DNA of 64,000 bases, taken from assembly GCF_040954835.1 (NCBI RefSeq), contig NC_090705.1, positions 16,070,436 to 16,134,435 on the forward strand, in the 5' to 3' direction. Shown piece by piece: positions 48,791 through 60,900 of the stretch. A program made the translations under genes and the position numbers. Source of the stretch: Lepisosteus oculatus. Its lineage: Eukaryota > Chordata > Actinopteri > Semionotiformes > Lepisosteidae. The number at the start of each line of letters is the position of its first letter. The first letter of the stretch is position 1. The notes beneath the pieces were generated by a model, which had not been told where the DNA came from, did not search any database, and saw nothing but the letters and a program-made list of their open reading frames with translations.

Positions 48791-49084
48791 TGTAACGCAA
48801 CGGGGGCTCAGGCGGGCGCCCTCGCCGCATCTGGTCGGCCCCATCCCGACTGGAGGCTCGAACCCGGGACTCCCGCGTCTCTCTGCAGCGACCTAGCCCC
48901 GTGAGCCAAAGAGAGATCTCTCCACAGCCCAGTAGCTGTGGTCCTGCTATCACAGGGAAGGGCGGTGACGTCACCCGCTCTGGTACGCCGGCTCTTACAC
49001 ACACTGCTTGTCGGCCGTAAGCGTTACACTCCCTGCTCTGGTACGCCGGCTCTTACACAGTACCTGTCGGCCGTAAGCGTTACA
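48791..49084 (-). repeat. tRNA-derived SINE-like element bounded by TGTAACGC inverted ends
   Basis: The left end TGTAACGC (48791-48798) matches the right end GCGTTACA (49077-49084) as an inverted repeat. Inside, the minus strand has a tRNA-like head: A-box-like TGGCTCACGGGGCTAGG (48908-48892) and B-box-like GGGTTCGAGCC (48867-48857). The right part holds two tandem units of 54-56 bases (48973-49028, 49031-49084), each with CTCTGGTACGCCGGCTCTTA and GTCGGCCGTAAGCGTTACA. The whole element is much more GC- and CpG-rich than its surroundings. Confidence 0.75.
48966..48973. promoter_or_regulatory. Palindromic CRE-type site TGACGTCA inside the SINE
   Basis: A perfect 8-base CREB/ATF consensus 681 bases upstream of the bloc1s4 start codon, within the transposed element. 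The motif is seen directly; any function is inference. Confidence 0.4.
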
Positions 49085-52000
49085 GTATTTTGTTCCTAGA
49101 CTGCTAGCAGTTCATTGTTCTGAAAATACCTTGAAGGACCCCAGGGATTTCTGGCAACTTTTTCCAGACAGCAAAAATGGGACTCCTGTTGTGCAAGGAT
49201 GTTGCTCCTGTTCTCAATCCTGAAAAGACATCCCCTTTCTCAGGTCTGCAGGACCCTGTTCAATAACCTCAAATAAATATTCCAAATAATAGGAAAGAAT
49301 AAAACCTTTTTTTGTATTTTTAAATAAAATTTCTACTCCACAGTACCCCTCCCCTCACGCACAGAACGAGGAAGGAATTCTGATCACTTGCACTCTCCTG
49401 ATGCTCCTATTGTTTATTATTGCACATTCGGCTAGATGTGCTCTTTAAATTCTCTGGATTTATATTTTACATCAAAGTCCAACTTGCTACCTGGCATGGC
49501 TGCCAATATCCTGGCTTCTTTCAAGAAAGGGCAGGAGGAGATCAATTACTAACAACCAGATGGACTGAAAGGACTATTTCAGCCTTAACAGTAAATTTCT
49601 GAATTTTGTACTTAGTTTGTTTTTTAAGAAAAATGTGATGCTGGTGTCGAGATGATAAAAACTAATCATATGGCCTCCTTTTGTTCTTTCTAAAAAGAGC
49701 TATACTTTTCCGCAAGTGTCTCTTTTTTAAGCCAACAGTGCTTTAGTACACAAGCCAAGATGCAACTCGAGCAGATGATTTTGGATTTTTTCTAAATGTA
49801 CAAAGTGTCAGATCTGGTTACGTTACGAAGGACTTCTTAGAATGTGACAGCTACAGCAAATTGTAGGTCTAAAAAAATTGCAAATCCAATATTTGTGCAA
49901 TATTTGTGGAAAGATACTTGTATTTGACACACTTACTTTCACACTATTAAAACAGCTGTCAAACAAAATCCAGATCTGGGGTAGTTCTTCCAAAATTGGA
50001 GCTAGTTCCAAATAAAACAACAAAAGCACAGCAAACCATAATTTTTGCATTTATTTATTCATTTCTTCCTTACAAAATACAAAAAAAAATCAGTGGTAAG
50101 AAAATATGGTCATCATGTTTTACATACACAATTAAAATGAACCGTATTAATTGAGAGTTCAGCTTTCACTAACCTTTCACTGATGATTCAACATCAGGAT
50201 GTATCATAAATGTCTGCAGAAAAGAAATAAAAGGCTTCAGAAATACTCTAATTAACCTAATTAGAAAATAATAAAAACTACAAGGGCACTTATGAGAGGC
50301 TAAGATTTGGTAAAAAAAAAATAAAAGCAGTGGAATTTAAGAGGGACATTTACAAAGATCTATTTTATTTTCCTAATCCATTCTGCAATAAAAACAGATC
50401 CTGAGATGATTATTTTGTTTGGCATTCAGTACAGCACTGTTCTCACTGCTCTGGTTCACAAAGTTTGCAGTCTTTGGAAAGATGTTTTTAGTGGTTCTTA
50501 GGAATTTTGTCAAATATTTTAAGATTTCGTTATTTAGAAAATCACAGCAAAAACTGACTCCACATTAGTTTCCCTCTAAATAACTGCACTGTGGCCTTCA
50601 CTTTATAACAGCATCACATAACACTGATATGTTCAAAGCCTTGGATTATCAAGAGTCTGTTAACTCAGTGTCAACCTGTCCTTTGAAATGAAAACTCAAT
50701 GAACTACTGCAATAGAGAAAATGTCTTGACAACCCTCTATAAATTCCCTTGTTCCTTTGAGCGCAGGATGACTCCAATTCATTTCAGCGTTCAAAACCAC
50801 AAAAGATGGGGCAGAATTGTTGGAGCAATGTGCTGCTGACTTGTGATATAGAGGAAATTTGAAAAATCAAAACAACAATGTTTAAAGTTCAAACATTAAA
50901 AAAAGATGTATTAAATAATGATTAGATCTTAACATAATTCTGTATATTAAAAAGAGGGAATCTGCAAACACAATAGAGGTCAGGGGATAGCATCCATAAA
51001 TACAAATAAAAACTATTGGCGTTTTTTGACTCCACAATGTAATAAAACAATGGTACCTCCAACTGTTGTAAAACAAAATATTAGAAATCAACTTTATATC
51101 TGTGAGAAAAAGTCCAGGGAGAGCACTAGAAATTATTATTTAGGTTTACCTTTAGAATCTTTCAATTTTCCTGGCAGGGTGCCTGGAAATCTTTTTTCAC
51201 TGGTGCAAATACCTCCTCTCCTCAGCCTCCTCAGCAAAAAAGACCCTCAATCAGCTTCCATCAGCAGCTCACCACAAACTGGAAGAATAAAAATCTCTCT
51301 GGACCTCACATTTTAGCAACTGCTGCAGACGAAACATGCTAAATAAGTGGTCCCATTTCTCACAGACATAAATCTATCCGAAACAAAGGGGCTTTTATCG
51401 TACCGGTGGATTTTCTGAAAACATTAAGACTTTGTTGCTATTATTCAATTCTTATTGTTCGTTACACAGTCCATGATACAAAACATCCGTTTTAACCTTT
51501 ACACACATCTTTTACAACTGCACTTTAAAAACACAAGAAAACTCCAGCACTCTCTGTAACGATTCCATAATAAATAGTAAAATAGTAGTAATTTAATTCC
51601 TAATACTTATAACATTTAAGCTGGCATTACAAAGACTGGTGAGGAATGCAAACTCATTTTGAGCCACCAGGTGGCAGTGTCCTAAAGCAAATCCCATCAA
51701 TGCCATGAAGGCAGCGTTCTTGCCTTCAGCCTGAGAGTCTTGAGGATACAGCTGGTGGTTTTGGTTTTCACACCCACACTTTAACATTTGTTCCTCTCAA
51801 AACGTTCAAAGTTCCGACTTAGACTGTGGTTTTGGGTGGTGAGAAAGATTGGAAATAACATTCCATGGGCTTTTGTGTGGCAATGGGCCAGCACAGGAAA
51901 ATGTACTACCTAAAGTATGCAAGTTTGAGCTCTCACTTTCCTTTTTACAAAATTAAATTTCTCTGGAACCAAAACGGAGCTGGAAATCAAGTACCTGCAC

Positions 52001-54326
52001 AGGGGAGAAACAAAGACGATGAAAATCGAAGCTTGGGCCTTTCAAATCCATGAACCAGAGTCGTGTTTTTCGGACCCGGGGCCCACAGGCCCTGGAGCAC
52101 CGGTGACCTCTCCCAGGTGCAGTCCAGAGAGGCACAGCTCTCGGCGGTGAAGTCAGGGTTGTTTCTTCCATGGTTTTGTTTTCAGCCTAAGCACTCCTCA
52201 AAGGAGGAAAGGCCCTGGTGAGGTGGTCAATGGGCACAGACAAGGTTGAGGAACTCCCAACTAGAGAGGGAAAACACTGCCACTACGCAACATTCAACTC
52301 CAGTGCCAATTACATGTAAAAATTGGGGCTGCTCAAAGTAAATACTTTTTAAGGGAGGCTGGACAGAAGACTTAATCAGTTCAATTCTGTGGATCTTTTA
52401 GTAGTACAAAACTACTAAAACCAATAAACAAGTGACTGTGTAGAATTTAAAAAAAATGTGCGGTAAAAACAAAAAGGACTTTTCTATCCTAGTTAATTGT
52501 CACAAACATTTACAATCAATAAAGGATGGGTTGTGCAGTCAAACATTCGTGCACTAACAAATAATACATTTCCCAAGTCACCACCTGTGTGTAACCAAGT
52601 ATGTGTCCTAGTACTGTACTACAAACACGCACAAGCATGTGTGCATACATGTGTCTGTATCATCAGATTAAGTCAGCACTGCACCTCTATCCTCAGAAGT
52701 AATACTGCCTACATTTTTAAGAAATTCAGTTGAAATAATGAAGCACCTTCCAGTTCTCTCAGTCCAACAGCTCAACTGCCCAAGGAAAATGCGAAAAGGA
52801 AGAAAATCAAGGAACAGCCAAATGTTTGACTGGAGAAAGAGGCCTCATCTGCTGTGCCTTATAAATGCAAGCTGGTCTGTGATAGGGGAAGTAATGGCTG
52901 AACTGCACGAGTACACCTTCCAGAAAACCCCTAATGAATGGAAAACTGTTTTGCTTGTTAAAAATAACCAGAAGGTGCCCTACTGCAAATCACTCAATGC
53001 CTTTTCAACAAAATGCACCAAACATCTGCTTAATAGAAAATGTGCAGCTTAAGCTTAAAAGGGATCAGAAATATATTGTGCTGTTAACCCCTTACAGTAG
53101 CAAGTGCTGACAGTATAAACAAATTGCAAAAAAGGTGAAAAACCAGCTTTTCCAAACAAAAAACATCCTTTCAAGAAGGCGATTAGCCAGAAAGCATGCT
53201 TGCAACTCCTGATCTTTGACCTGTGCAGTACACAAAGCACGTCTAACTCATGTTATTTGGAGGCGCAGGTTTCTTTGTTCTCCAGGAAAAGGTATGCCAC
53301 GGATTGGAAGACTTCAGTGAGTGAAGGAAAAATATCCTCGCCAAGCATCAGTTTAACTGCTGCATTCACTGACTACCACTTTTAACTGCCAATAATACTG
53401 ATGTCTTGCAGGGCTTGAGGATCAGCTATGAAGAAGAGCTGTGAAGCTGTGCAGAGATGTGATGACAGGACTCTCCTGCAAAAGGCCTGCGAATTTTACC
53501 CAAACATCCAAGAGCATCTTCTGCAGGCCAGTAGGCTGAGCTGGACTGGAATGAACTCTACAACTGGAAATGAGCACATTTCTCCAGTGTTGGCGAGAAG
53601 GAACGATTCAGCTTTTACCCTTCTTACAGTGCAAATGGCCTTGCTCAGAAGACTAGTTTTGAAATCATCCCCACATAAATGCCTTGATTATCCAACAGGA
53701 CCGGTAAGATTATTTTAAGAGAATGCTGTGAATAGGAGCTACTGATAAAGCTTTAATTCATCACTTTAAGACACATTGTGAGCAGTTAAACAGAAATATC
53801 CATGGAAACCTGTCAGAAAAAGAGACCAGCTGCAGTCAAGACAGGTTTCCCTAATTCTCAATAATTTACAAGTTAAAGCTTTATAAATAGAACCCAAGTT
53901 TTGGCCCCGTCACCACGACAAGAGGAACTCTGTGATTTTAAAAAGGCTGAACATCTTCAATCATATTAAAATAACACCCAACATTGTTTCTTTGATCAAA
54001 ATCAGTGGGTCAGCGTCAAAAGCTGGTTTCGCTCTTTAAAACCTCAATAAACACCTGTTAATCTGACAGATTAAAAATAACCAACCAAAAGCAAAAAAAA
54101 AAATCCATTCATTCATAAAACTTCAAACATGTACAAAGTTCCGGTTCCCAGTGGTTGATAACTTATTTGTCTTATAAACGGGTGTTTTTGGCTTTACGAA
54201 CGGAAAAGTAACGGCTTTGAACATCAGCCCCGCCGTTTGTTGTATCGGGGAAAAGGGGAGGGAGGGCTGCAGAGGTCCGTGGGAATTCCCTGATCAGCTA
54301 GGCTGCGAAGGGATGGGCAGGGAGCA
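49085..54326. other. Spacer and presumed pard6g 3' UTR side
   Basis: One LINE end (49480-49600) near the left; otherwise AT-rich. Possible pard6g polyadenylation signals on the minus strand are ATTAAA near 53752 and AATAAA at 50364-50369, 50054-50059 and 50050-50055; which one is used is unclear. Short plus-strand frames at 52738-53052 and 53428-53718 show no family signature. Confidence 0.55.
49480..49600 (+). repeat. LINE 3'-end remnant
   Basis: LPGMAANILASFKKGQEEIN followed by a stop matches the LINE C-terminus (LPSHV..DTLASFKKQLDEI). The tail ACTAACAACCAGATGGACTG follows. Confidence 0.65.
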
Positions 54327-55297
54327 TTATAGCGTGATCACTGTCCCGTCCTCCTCCACACCTCCTCTGGGGAGAGCCAGGCTGTGCCGGGGATCAGTCC
54401 GCAAGGTGTGGAGGATTTTGTGCAGGCTGCCATTGCTTTCCCTGATGGTGGGGCTGCTGCTGTGATGGTGCTGGAGGGTGAGGTCTCTGTGCAGCTTGTA
54501 GCTCAAGTGGCTGTTTCCTGCTCCGTTGAGGCTGGGCTGGGAGTGGAAGGAGAGAGTGGAGACAACGGAGGGGGGGCGGGGCGGGCTGGAGAGGGGGGGC
54601 GGGGCAGGTGGGTGGGGCTGGGCTCTGGAGGGGGCGGAGCCGGAGGACCGGTGGGAGGGGCGCTTGAGGTTGCTCTCGATCACGATGTCGGACTCCTCGT
54701 CGCTCTCCAGCTCGTCGGCGGGGAAGCTGTGCCCCGTGCCCGCGGGCGGCAGGCCGGCGAAGCCCGTGGAGCTGCCACTGTCCGTGGACTGGCCAGAGCT
54801 GCCGGAGATACGGCTGCTGCGCACGATGTTGTTCCGCTGGTTGACTGGCTTGACGGTGATGATGAGGTTGTGGCTGTTGGCGATCATCATGTCCGTCACC
54901 TGGTCCAGGGTCTTGCCCGTCACCTCGATCCCGTTCACCTCCAGCACCTCGTCGTTGACCGCCAGCAGCCCCGTGCTCTCCGCCAGCCCCCCCGGCACCA
55001 TGCGGGAGATGAAGATCCCCGGCACCTTCTCCAGGCCGTGCGGGGTGACGCGGACGCTGGTGCCATCCCGGATGTAGAAACCCAGCGGCTTGTCCGAGCC
55101 ATGGCGGTACAGCCGGACCCGCCGGTGGGACTCTGGCAGGATGTCCACGTCGATGATGGACGACACGGGGCGGAAGTCCTGAGGCAGGCCAATCCGGATG
55201 TGAGGCCGCTTCCTGATGACGTCGGGGCGCAACGCAACGACCGCCTTCTTCCGCCGCGTCAGGGTGTTGGTGCCAAAGTCGCTGTAGTCGACCTCCT
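54327..55297 (-). CDS. pard6g: PAR6 gamma, last coding exon (semi-CRIB, PDZ, C-terminus)
   Basis: PAR6 is the adaptor of the PAR3-PAR6-aPKC-CDC42 polarity complex. The exon follows acceptor CTGTTTCCGCAG (AG at 55299-55298) with a split codon, so the intron is phase 1. It runs 322 codons to TAA (54329-54327). It starts [17 protein letters not shown]; the semi-CRIB reads [20 protein letters not shown] (exon residues about 35-54). The PDZ domain spans about 59-151, with carboxylate loop PLGFYI and [21 protein letters not shown] Ser/Pro-rich spacer follows and the end is [20 protein letters not shown] then TVITL. That tail matches PARD6G ([18 protein letters not shown]...) rather than PARD6A or PARD6B. 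The N-terminal PB1 domain exons lie right of the window. The Pro-rich spacer is longer than in human. Confidence 0.94.
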
Positions 55298-57185
55298 CTG
55301 CGGAAACAGAACAAAAACAAGAGCGCTGACCGGGTGTGCTTTATTTCCGAGGGGTGAGAAAACCCTAGGGTCGAAATAGAGAGAGTCAGGAAGGCGTGAA
55401 AAAGACATTCCTCAAGATTTTCAGGCTGTGTACGTCATTCCCCTCTCATATTGCATCAGGACTTTCACGGACTAGCTCAGCTTTTCAGGCCACATATTGT
55501 GCACAGCTGAGCAGGAAGACAGAAGTAACAAAACTGCTTTTTGCATACGATACCCTCTCAATCTTTTAGGGGGAAAAAGGCAGACTTAACAAAAGAATAA
55601 CATTTCAGAGAAGACAAAACTATAAAAACAAACCTCTCCCAAACGGTGAATAAATCATTTTCAGAGTTTATGTGCAGGCTGCTTAAAAAGCTTAAAATAG
55701 AGGTTTCTTGGGGCTATGAAAAATCTATGATCAGACAAATTATACTGATGTTAAATGACTGACACAAGGGAGTAAGAACTGTTTCAACCTGGGATCATAA
55801 CCAGCGAAAACTGTTTTGGATTGCAATGAGAAACCGACTGTGAGGGATCATGTGTTCTGCACAGAAGAGCACATTATTTAATTTTTCATTTGTTGTTTGC
55901 TCTTTCATCTCCGAGGGGGACAAAGGAGTAGGGGATAAAATCACAATGGCCAGAAGTGGACATCCTGTTGAATATTCTATTAAGTGACTACGAAGGAACA
56001 AGCTTTAGGCTGTGTTGTTGAAATAAACGTGCATTTCTCCCCCAAATCGTCATACCTTTACTCTCCAGAACTGAACGACGGAACCGGCTGGACGAACATT
56101 AAGCTACAACAAACTACTGAGGAAATAAACCACATGCAATGAATAAAAAACAGCAGCCCCTTGCAAAAGATGTTTTTGGGGAAAATAAAATTATAGCGGT
56201 TGTGAAACTGGGCCACAAGAGCATCCCTCCCAGTTGCTTAGACAGCTGCTTTCTATAGCCCTGCCTGCCAGGCGAAATAGCAGTGCACAGCCAGATAAGA
56301 CTGTATAAACAAGCACATTCCGTGTAGCTGCAGACGGGCAGACTCTTTCCCGAGCTCAGCCAGGTCTGGCTCCGGTACCTGCTCCTCCGGGGAGCAGGGC
56401 GGCAGTAGCTGACAGTTCTGGGAAGGACTTCAAAGGGAGGAATGATTTCCACCAGGGAGAGCAGCACTTCAGGCAGCTTGGGAATCCTGCCAGAGGCTTA
56501 TTAAACCAGGAAGCGTTGTTGTCAGACCGGGGTGGTGCTGGTGGTGGTGTGATGGTGTGTGTGTGTGTGTCGGGGGTGGGGGGTGAGGGGGGGTGAAGAA
56601 TAGGCAGCACTCTGAGGAATCCCCCCATCAAGATTCTGGATACTCTCAAGAGCCACAGGGGCTTTATGCCACTGCAGCTGTGCCACAGATTTAAAAAATG
56701 CAGACTGCTGGTGTTGGCCGCAGATAATTAATCACCACACAACCCTTTTCTAAATTTCACCCTTCAGGTTCATTTGATTGGGTCAAATAGACATTTGGGC
56801 AAAAAGTGTGAAATGTACGGTCTTATGTTCTGGACGTTTTAGCTTTTGAGAACATATGATTATACCTCCATCAAATTTGGAAGGACCGTTGCTCTTCCAT
56901 TGTGAGCCCTGTACCAGCTTTGGGGTGTGAAGTAATGTGAAAGAAAACTATTTGGATTCTCCCGTCAGTCTCCTGCCGTTCATGTGGCCCTGCAAATTCA
57001 CACACACCCAGCAAGCCTCAGCAGTCAAGCCAGGAAAAACCCCCAGTTGTGTTATCTAATGGGATGGCCCAGAGTAAAGCTGGAAGTGGCTTAGTCTGAG
57101 CCCCAGATGAGCAGCTCTTTTGGCTCTCAATATCATTTGATGATGATTATCATTATCATTAATAATAATAATAATAATAATAATT

Positions 57186-57407
57186 GCTTACACTTATATA
57201 GCGCTTTTCTGGATACTCCACTCAAAGCGCTTTACAGGTAATGGGGACTCCCCTCCACCACCACCAATGAGCAGCATCTACCTGGATGATGCGACAGCAG
57301 CCATAGTGCGCCAGAACGCTCACCACACACCAGCTATCAGTGGGGAGGAGAGCAGAGTAATGAAGTCAATTCATAGAGGGGGATTATTAGGAGGCCATGA
57401 TTGGTAC
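57186..57407 (+). repeat. dispersed repeat, family D, copy 2
   Basis: ACTTATATAGCGCTTTTCTG, CTCAAAGCGCTTTACAGG, ACCACCACCAATGAGCAGC, CAGTGGGGAGGAGAGCAGAG, end GGAGGCCATGATTGGTA. It is better preserved than 2691-2900 and is preceded by an ATA trinucleotide microsatellite (57160-57183). Confidence 0.88.
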
Positions 57408-58729
57408 TTGTTTCTGGGTTCCCTCACTGACTTCGACTGTTTCTACTTCATCACGGGTTCTTCAGTTCTTTAAACAATACTGTTCTACCGCTGAATCAAA
57501 CTACTGCACTGATATGGCCCTTAAAATGGATTTTCAAAGTGTGTGTCCTTTGTGAATCAATGTCCTTTTATCTCTGAAAACCGCAAAGCTAGGCTTGTGC
57601 ACTGTAATTTGAATAGCAAGTGCAAGATCGGCACAGATTTTAATTTGTCAAAATAAGCCATTATTTTAAAATGTGATTTGAAAAGCATGCATGTTGCCAT
57701 TGATCATCTGGTCCCTTTTAAATATTGGTTTTAGTTACAATCTTACACTTGTGGGGGGACACTTTCTGAGGCAAGTTAAAAGACTGCAAACTACAAACAC
57801 CCTGCTCTAGGGAGACCTCTTGCTTCACACTTATCTCAGGTCTGGGGCTGAGCATAGCTTTGCAGGACCTGGTTGAGCTCAGATCAAGTATCTTGAGGAG
57901 GAGAGACATAACAAAACAAGCACAATAAACCAGGCTACCAGCAGTCTGTGAAAAACAAACACATTCGCTCTCTCTTGACCTCTCGGATTCAGGAAAAGCC
58001 TTCAAGAGAGGAGACGAACAAGCAACCACAGGCTATGCAACAAGTGGCTGTCAGACCAGGCTTTGAATTTCAGAGAAGATTTGAAATGAAATCCTGCTCC
58101 ACACTACACATGCAGCAACGTTTATGGCAGACACCGAGTTAGAACAGGGCGGGGAACTGCAAGCTTAAAACAACGCCCTGAAGCAAATATTAAAAACAGA
58201 CCAGCAGGTGTTGAATTTGGAAAGACACGGTCTCAAAACAAAACTTTCTTCCCAAGTTGGACTTGGAGATTTCAGTTACCACAAACTGTTAGCTGCTCAC
58301 CGAATAATAAAGTAACAAAGTCTGAGAAAGAAAGAACACCGTACACTCTCATCAACATACTTTTAGAGGCAAGGGCATGGGTAAGAGGATCAAGCCCTGC
58401 ATGTTTAAGGTGTTTTGCAGCTTTGGGACAATATCCAGTTTTCCAGAATGATTCTTCTTGACCTTGTTCATCGGATGCCTTTACAGCATCATTTCCCATG
58501 ATGCACACACTCAAACATACAGGCCTTGATCTCCGATTCACTGGCTTGTGCGAACAGTTGAATTGGTTTCCACACTGGACACACTTTTCTTTGTTTACCT
58601 ATTCTATCAACAGGTCAGTGGAGTTGCTATGGATACGATGTCGGCACCCAGGTATGCCAATATCTTTGTCATCTAGCTGGAAGAATGCTGCTCTCCTACA
58701 GTGGCTTTGTCTTCAACCTTTGCAAGTGA

Positions 58730-59345
58730 TACACTGATGACTGCTTCAGTGCTGCCAACAGTTCCAAACAGAACGTCCTGCATCATTTCACTAACGCCAA
58801 TCTCCAATACTCACTGTTAATGTATCCTCCGTTCTTCTGCCTTTCCTAGTAATAAGCCTCTCTATCGACCAACCAGGACTGTCAACTGTCTGTTTTATGA
58901 ACCCCCAAAACTTTGTCAGTTATGCAGAGTCGACACAGACCTCCATAACCAGCCCTTCTAATGCGCTCACGCTTCATTGACAGGGGATACCCTATGCGCT
59001 GCACGGACAGGGCCCTCAGCTCAGCAGGAAACAGCCCTCACAGCACCAACCTGATGTGGAATACAGTTCTGGGACTGGGAATTCCTCATCTGCTTCCTTT
59101 CCACCCTTTCTTTCCCAGGATCACCCAAGATGGCTCTTCAACTAGAATCTTGATACTCAATCATAACTGCTTTTTTAATCCTCTCCATTTATTTACAACT
59201 TTCATCTTTTCATACCTTTTCATTTCCCTTTCATCCCCTTTGTTTGCACACTCTCCATCTTACACATTTGAAAAGGTGGTTTATCTTTCTACTTTTCTTT
59301 TAACCCCTACTTGTTCTTTTGCTGCCAACACACAGTGATGGACCT
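58730..59345 (+). mobile_element. Penelope-like element fragment (tentative)
   Basis: At 58955-59030 MRSRFIDRGYPMRCTDRALS resembles the RxRFxxRGYP...RA block near the end of the RT region of Penelope-like elements. Just upstream, in another frame, are QNVLHHFTNANLQYSLL and LCQLCRVDTDLHNQP, which fit the preceding 'LH..S.HP....SIPYSQ...R.RRI' stretch. A pyrimidine-rich tail follows, like the one before repeat E at 31.9-32.1 kb. Frames are broken. Identification is by pattern memory only. Confidence 0.5.
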
Positions 59346-60479
59346 CCCCACTCTAAACGACCTTAACCAATTCAGTCACACACAGCAAACCTGCTTCACA
59401 AAATGGACAACTGTTCTGTTTAATAGCGCAGACCTTTCCTTCCAAGCATTTATAAGGTTTAAAATCATTCGAGTAACAGAACTCACAATTGTCCAGTATG
59501 GATTGTCAAAGAAAATGCTTTTGAAGGAGAAAAAGAAAACACTGAGCACTTAGGAAGGGATTTTAAAAAGTCATTTAGAAAGTACCTGAAACACTTCAAA
59601 GCCGACCACCAGAGTTATTATTAGCTAAAACCATAGCAGCATGATTATTTTTATTGAATCCAGACTCAGGGCCTTACTTTGTGCAGGAATTTATGCCACA
59701 AGTGCACAAGAACCTGATGAGAAACACATTTGAAGTTTCCTTGAAGTTTCATTGCAGTTGTGTGCTGCTTTTGTAGCCCTGCTGGCCTAACGCATGTGCG
59801 CAAGGACTGGCGGCCTCAAATGTGCTTACAATCTTACGGAGAATAATAACATCTGCAAACAAAATGATTTTGTTTGAAGCCATGCATCCTCACGCCTGAC
59901 ATTTCGACCTGAGCTTGAGAAACGCCTCGCTTTAAGGCTGCGGATTGGGGAATGGCCGTCTCCCGACGAGAGCAGGCCACGCGCCATGTAACACAGACTA
60001 GCGTTCTGTTCCAACAGGAGAAATCTGCTGCTCCTTCAGAGTTCCCACCTGCACTTCATTTTTAATCGTGAGAGCCCCCACCCTGGATTTCTGATTCGTA
60101 CCTGAATATCTCCCGACACAATAATCCCCAAATACCCGTGGAAAGCATGTAAACTCGCTGATCAAAGGGCAAGCGGACACTTCCCAGACCAGATGAATGG
60201 AATGCTGTAATGGAGCAGAGGCCTCAGGAACATGCCGCTGGTGAAATGAAAAGGCCAATGCGGTGCACAGTTCACCCCAATCTGGGGCCCCAGGCCCATT
60301 CTCACTCCATAAGTCAGTCATACACGTGTTTCTGTTTTACACATGGGTACCCAATGAGGCTGAAAATGCAGTGAAGGGAGATGAAGGAGGCACAGGGAAG
60401 ATGATAAATAGGTGAAAAAAAGTACGTCCAAAAATTCTCTTTCAATTAACATTGTTATAAAAAGAATAAAGCCGTATAG

Positions 60480-60900
60480 CTGGCTCAGAGACTGGGGGAC
60501 AACAAAAACTCTGCCTCGGTCAGCCGGGACAAAACTAGACCAACACCCAGGGGCTGCCGTCTTCCCAGCGAGCAGTCGGGCTTAGCCGCCGTGAGGGTCA
60601 GGGTAAAGGCAACGCCGTGCTTTCGAGACCCCCTCTCCCCACCTGCTGGGGCGGGAATGGAGAGCCCAGCCAGGGAGGGGGCTCCCCTCGTCCTGCACCC
60701 TGACAGGACCCGGGCAGTCACCCTGGCTCCTGTCCAGCTGGCCGGGCTCCGATTCGGGGACAGGGGGAATTCCACAGCAGGGTGAGCCCTGGGAATCGGA
60801 GCGGAGCGGCTGAGGAATGTCAGGGAGTGCTGGCACCACTGCCTGGCCTTGCCAGGCAAACGGCAGGGAAAAACAGGGACTGTTCTGGGCACCCAGGTTC
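60480..60900. other. GC-rich island within the pard6g intron
   Basis: About 420 bases clearly richer in G+C and CpG than the flanks, with frames open on both strands (minus 60485-60892). No domain or splice-supported exon was recognised. It could be an alternative promoter, a lncRNA exon or old repeat DNA. Confidence 0.3.

Noticed and set aside
53428-53718. 96-codon plus-strand frame MKKSCEAVQRCDD...
   Set aside because: Open, but no recognised motif, no splice or promoter context, and on the strand opposite to the pard6g 3' flank.
54327-55297. Naming the PAR6 exon PARD6B because of the EEDGT..TL end and DYSDFGTN start
   Set aside because: [18 protein letters not shown] before the end is specific to PARD6G, and linkage to adnp2 agrees. 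Some uncertainty remains because the N-terminal exons are missing.
54394-55320. 308-codon minus-strand frame in a second phase
   Set aside because: Overlaps the true PAR6 frame and is Pro/His/Gln-rich with no domain.
54384-55379. 331-codon plus-strand frame
   Set aside because: Antisense to the pard6g PDZ exon. His/Arg/Gly-rich text without any domain, a by-product of GC bias.
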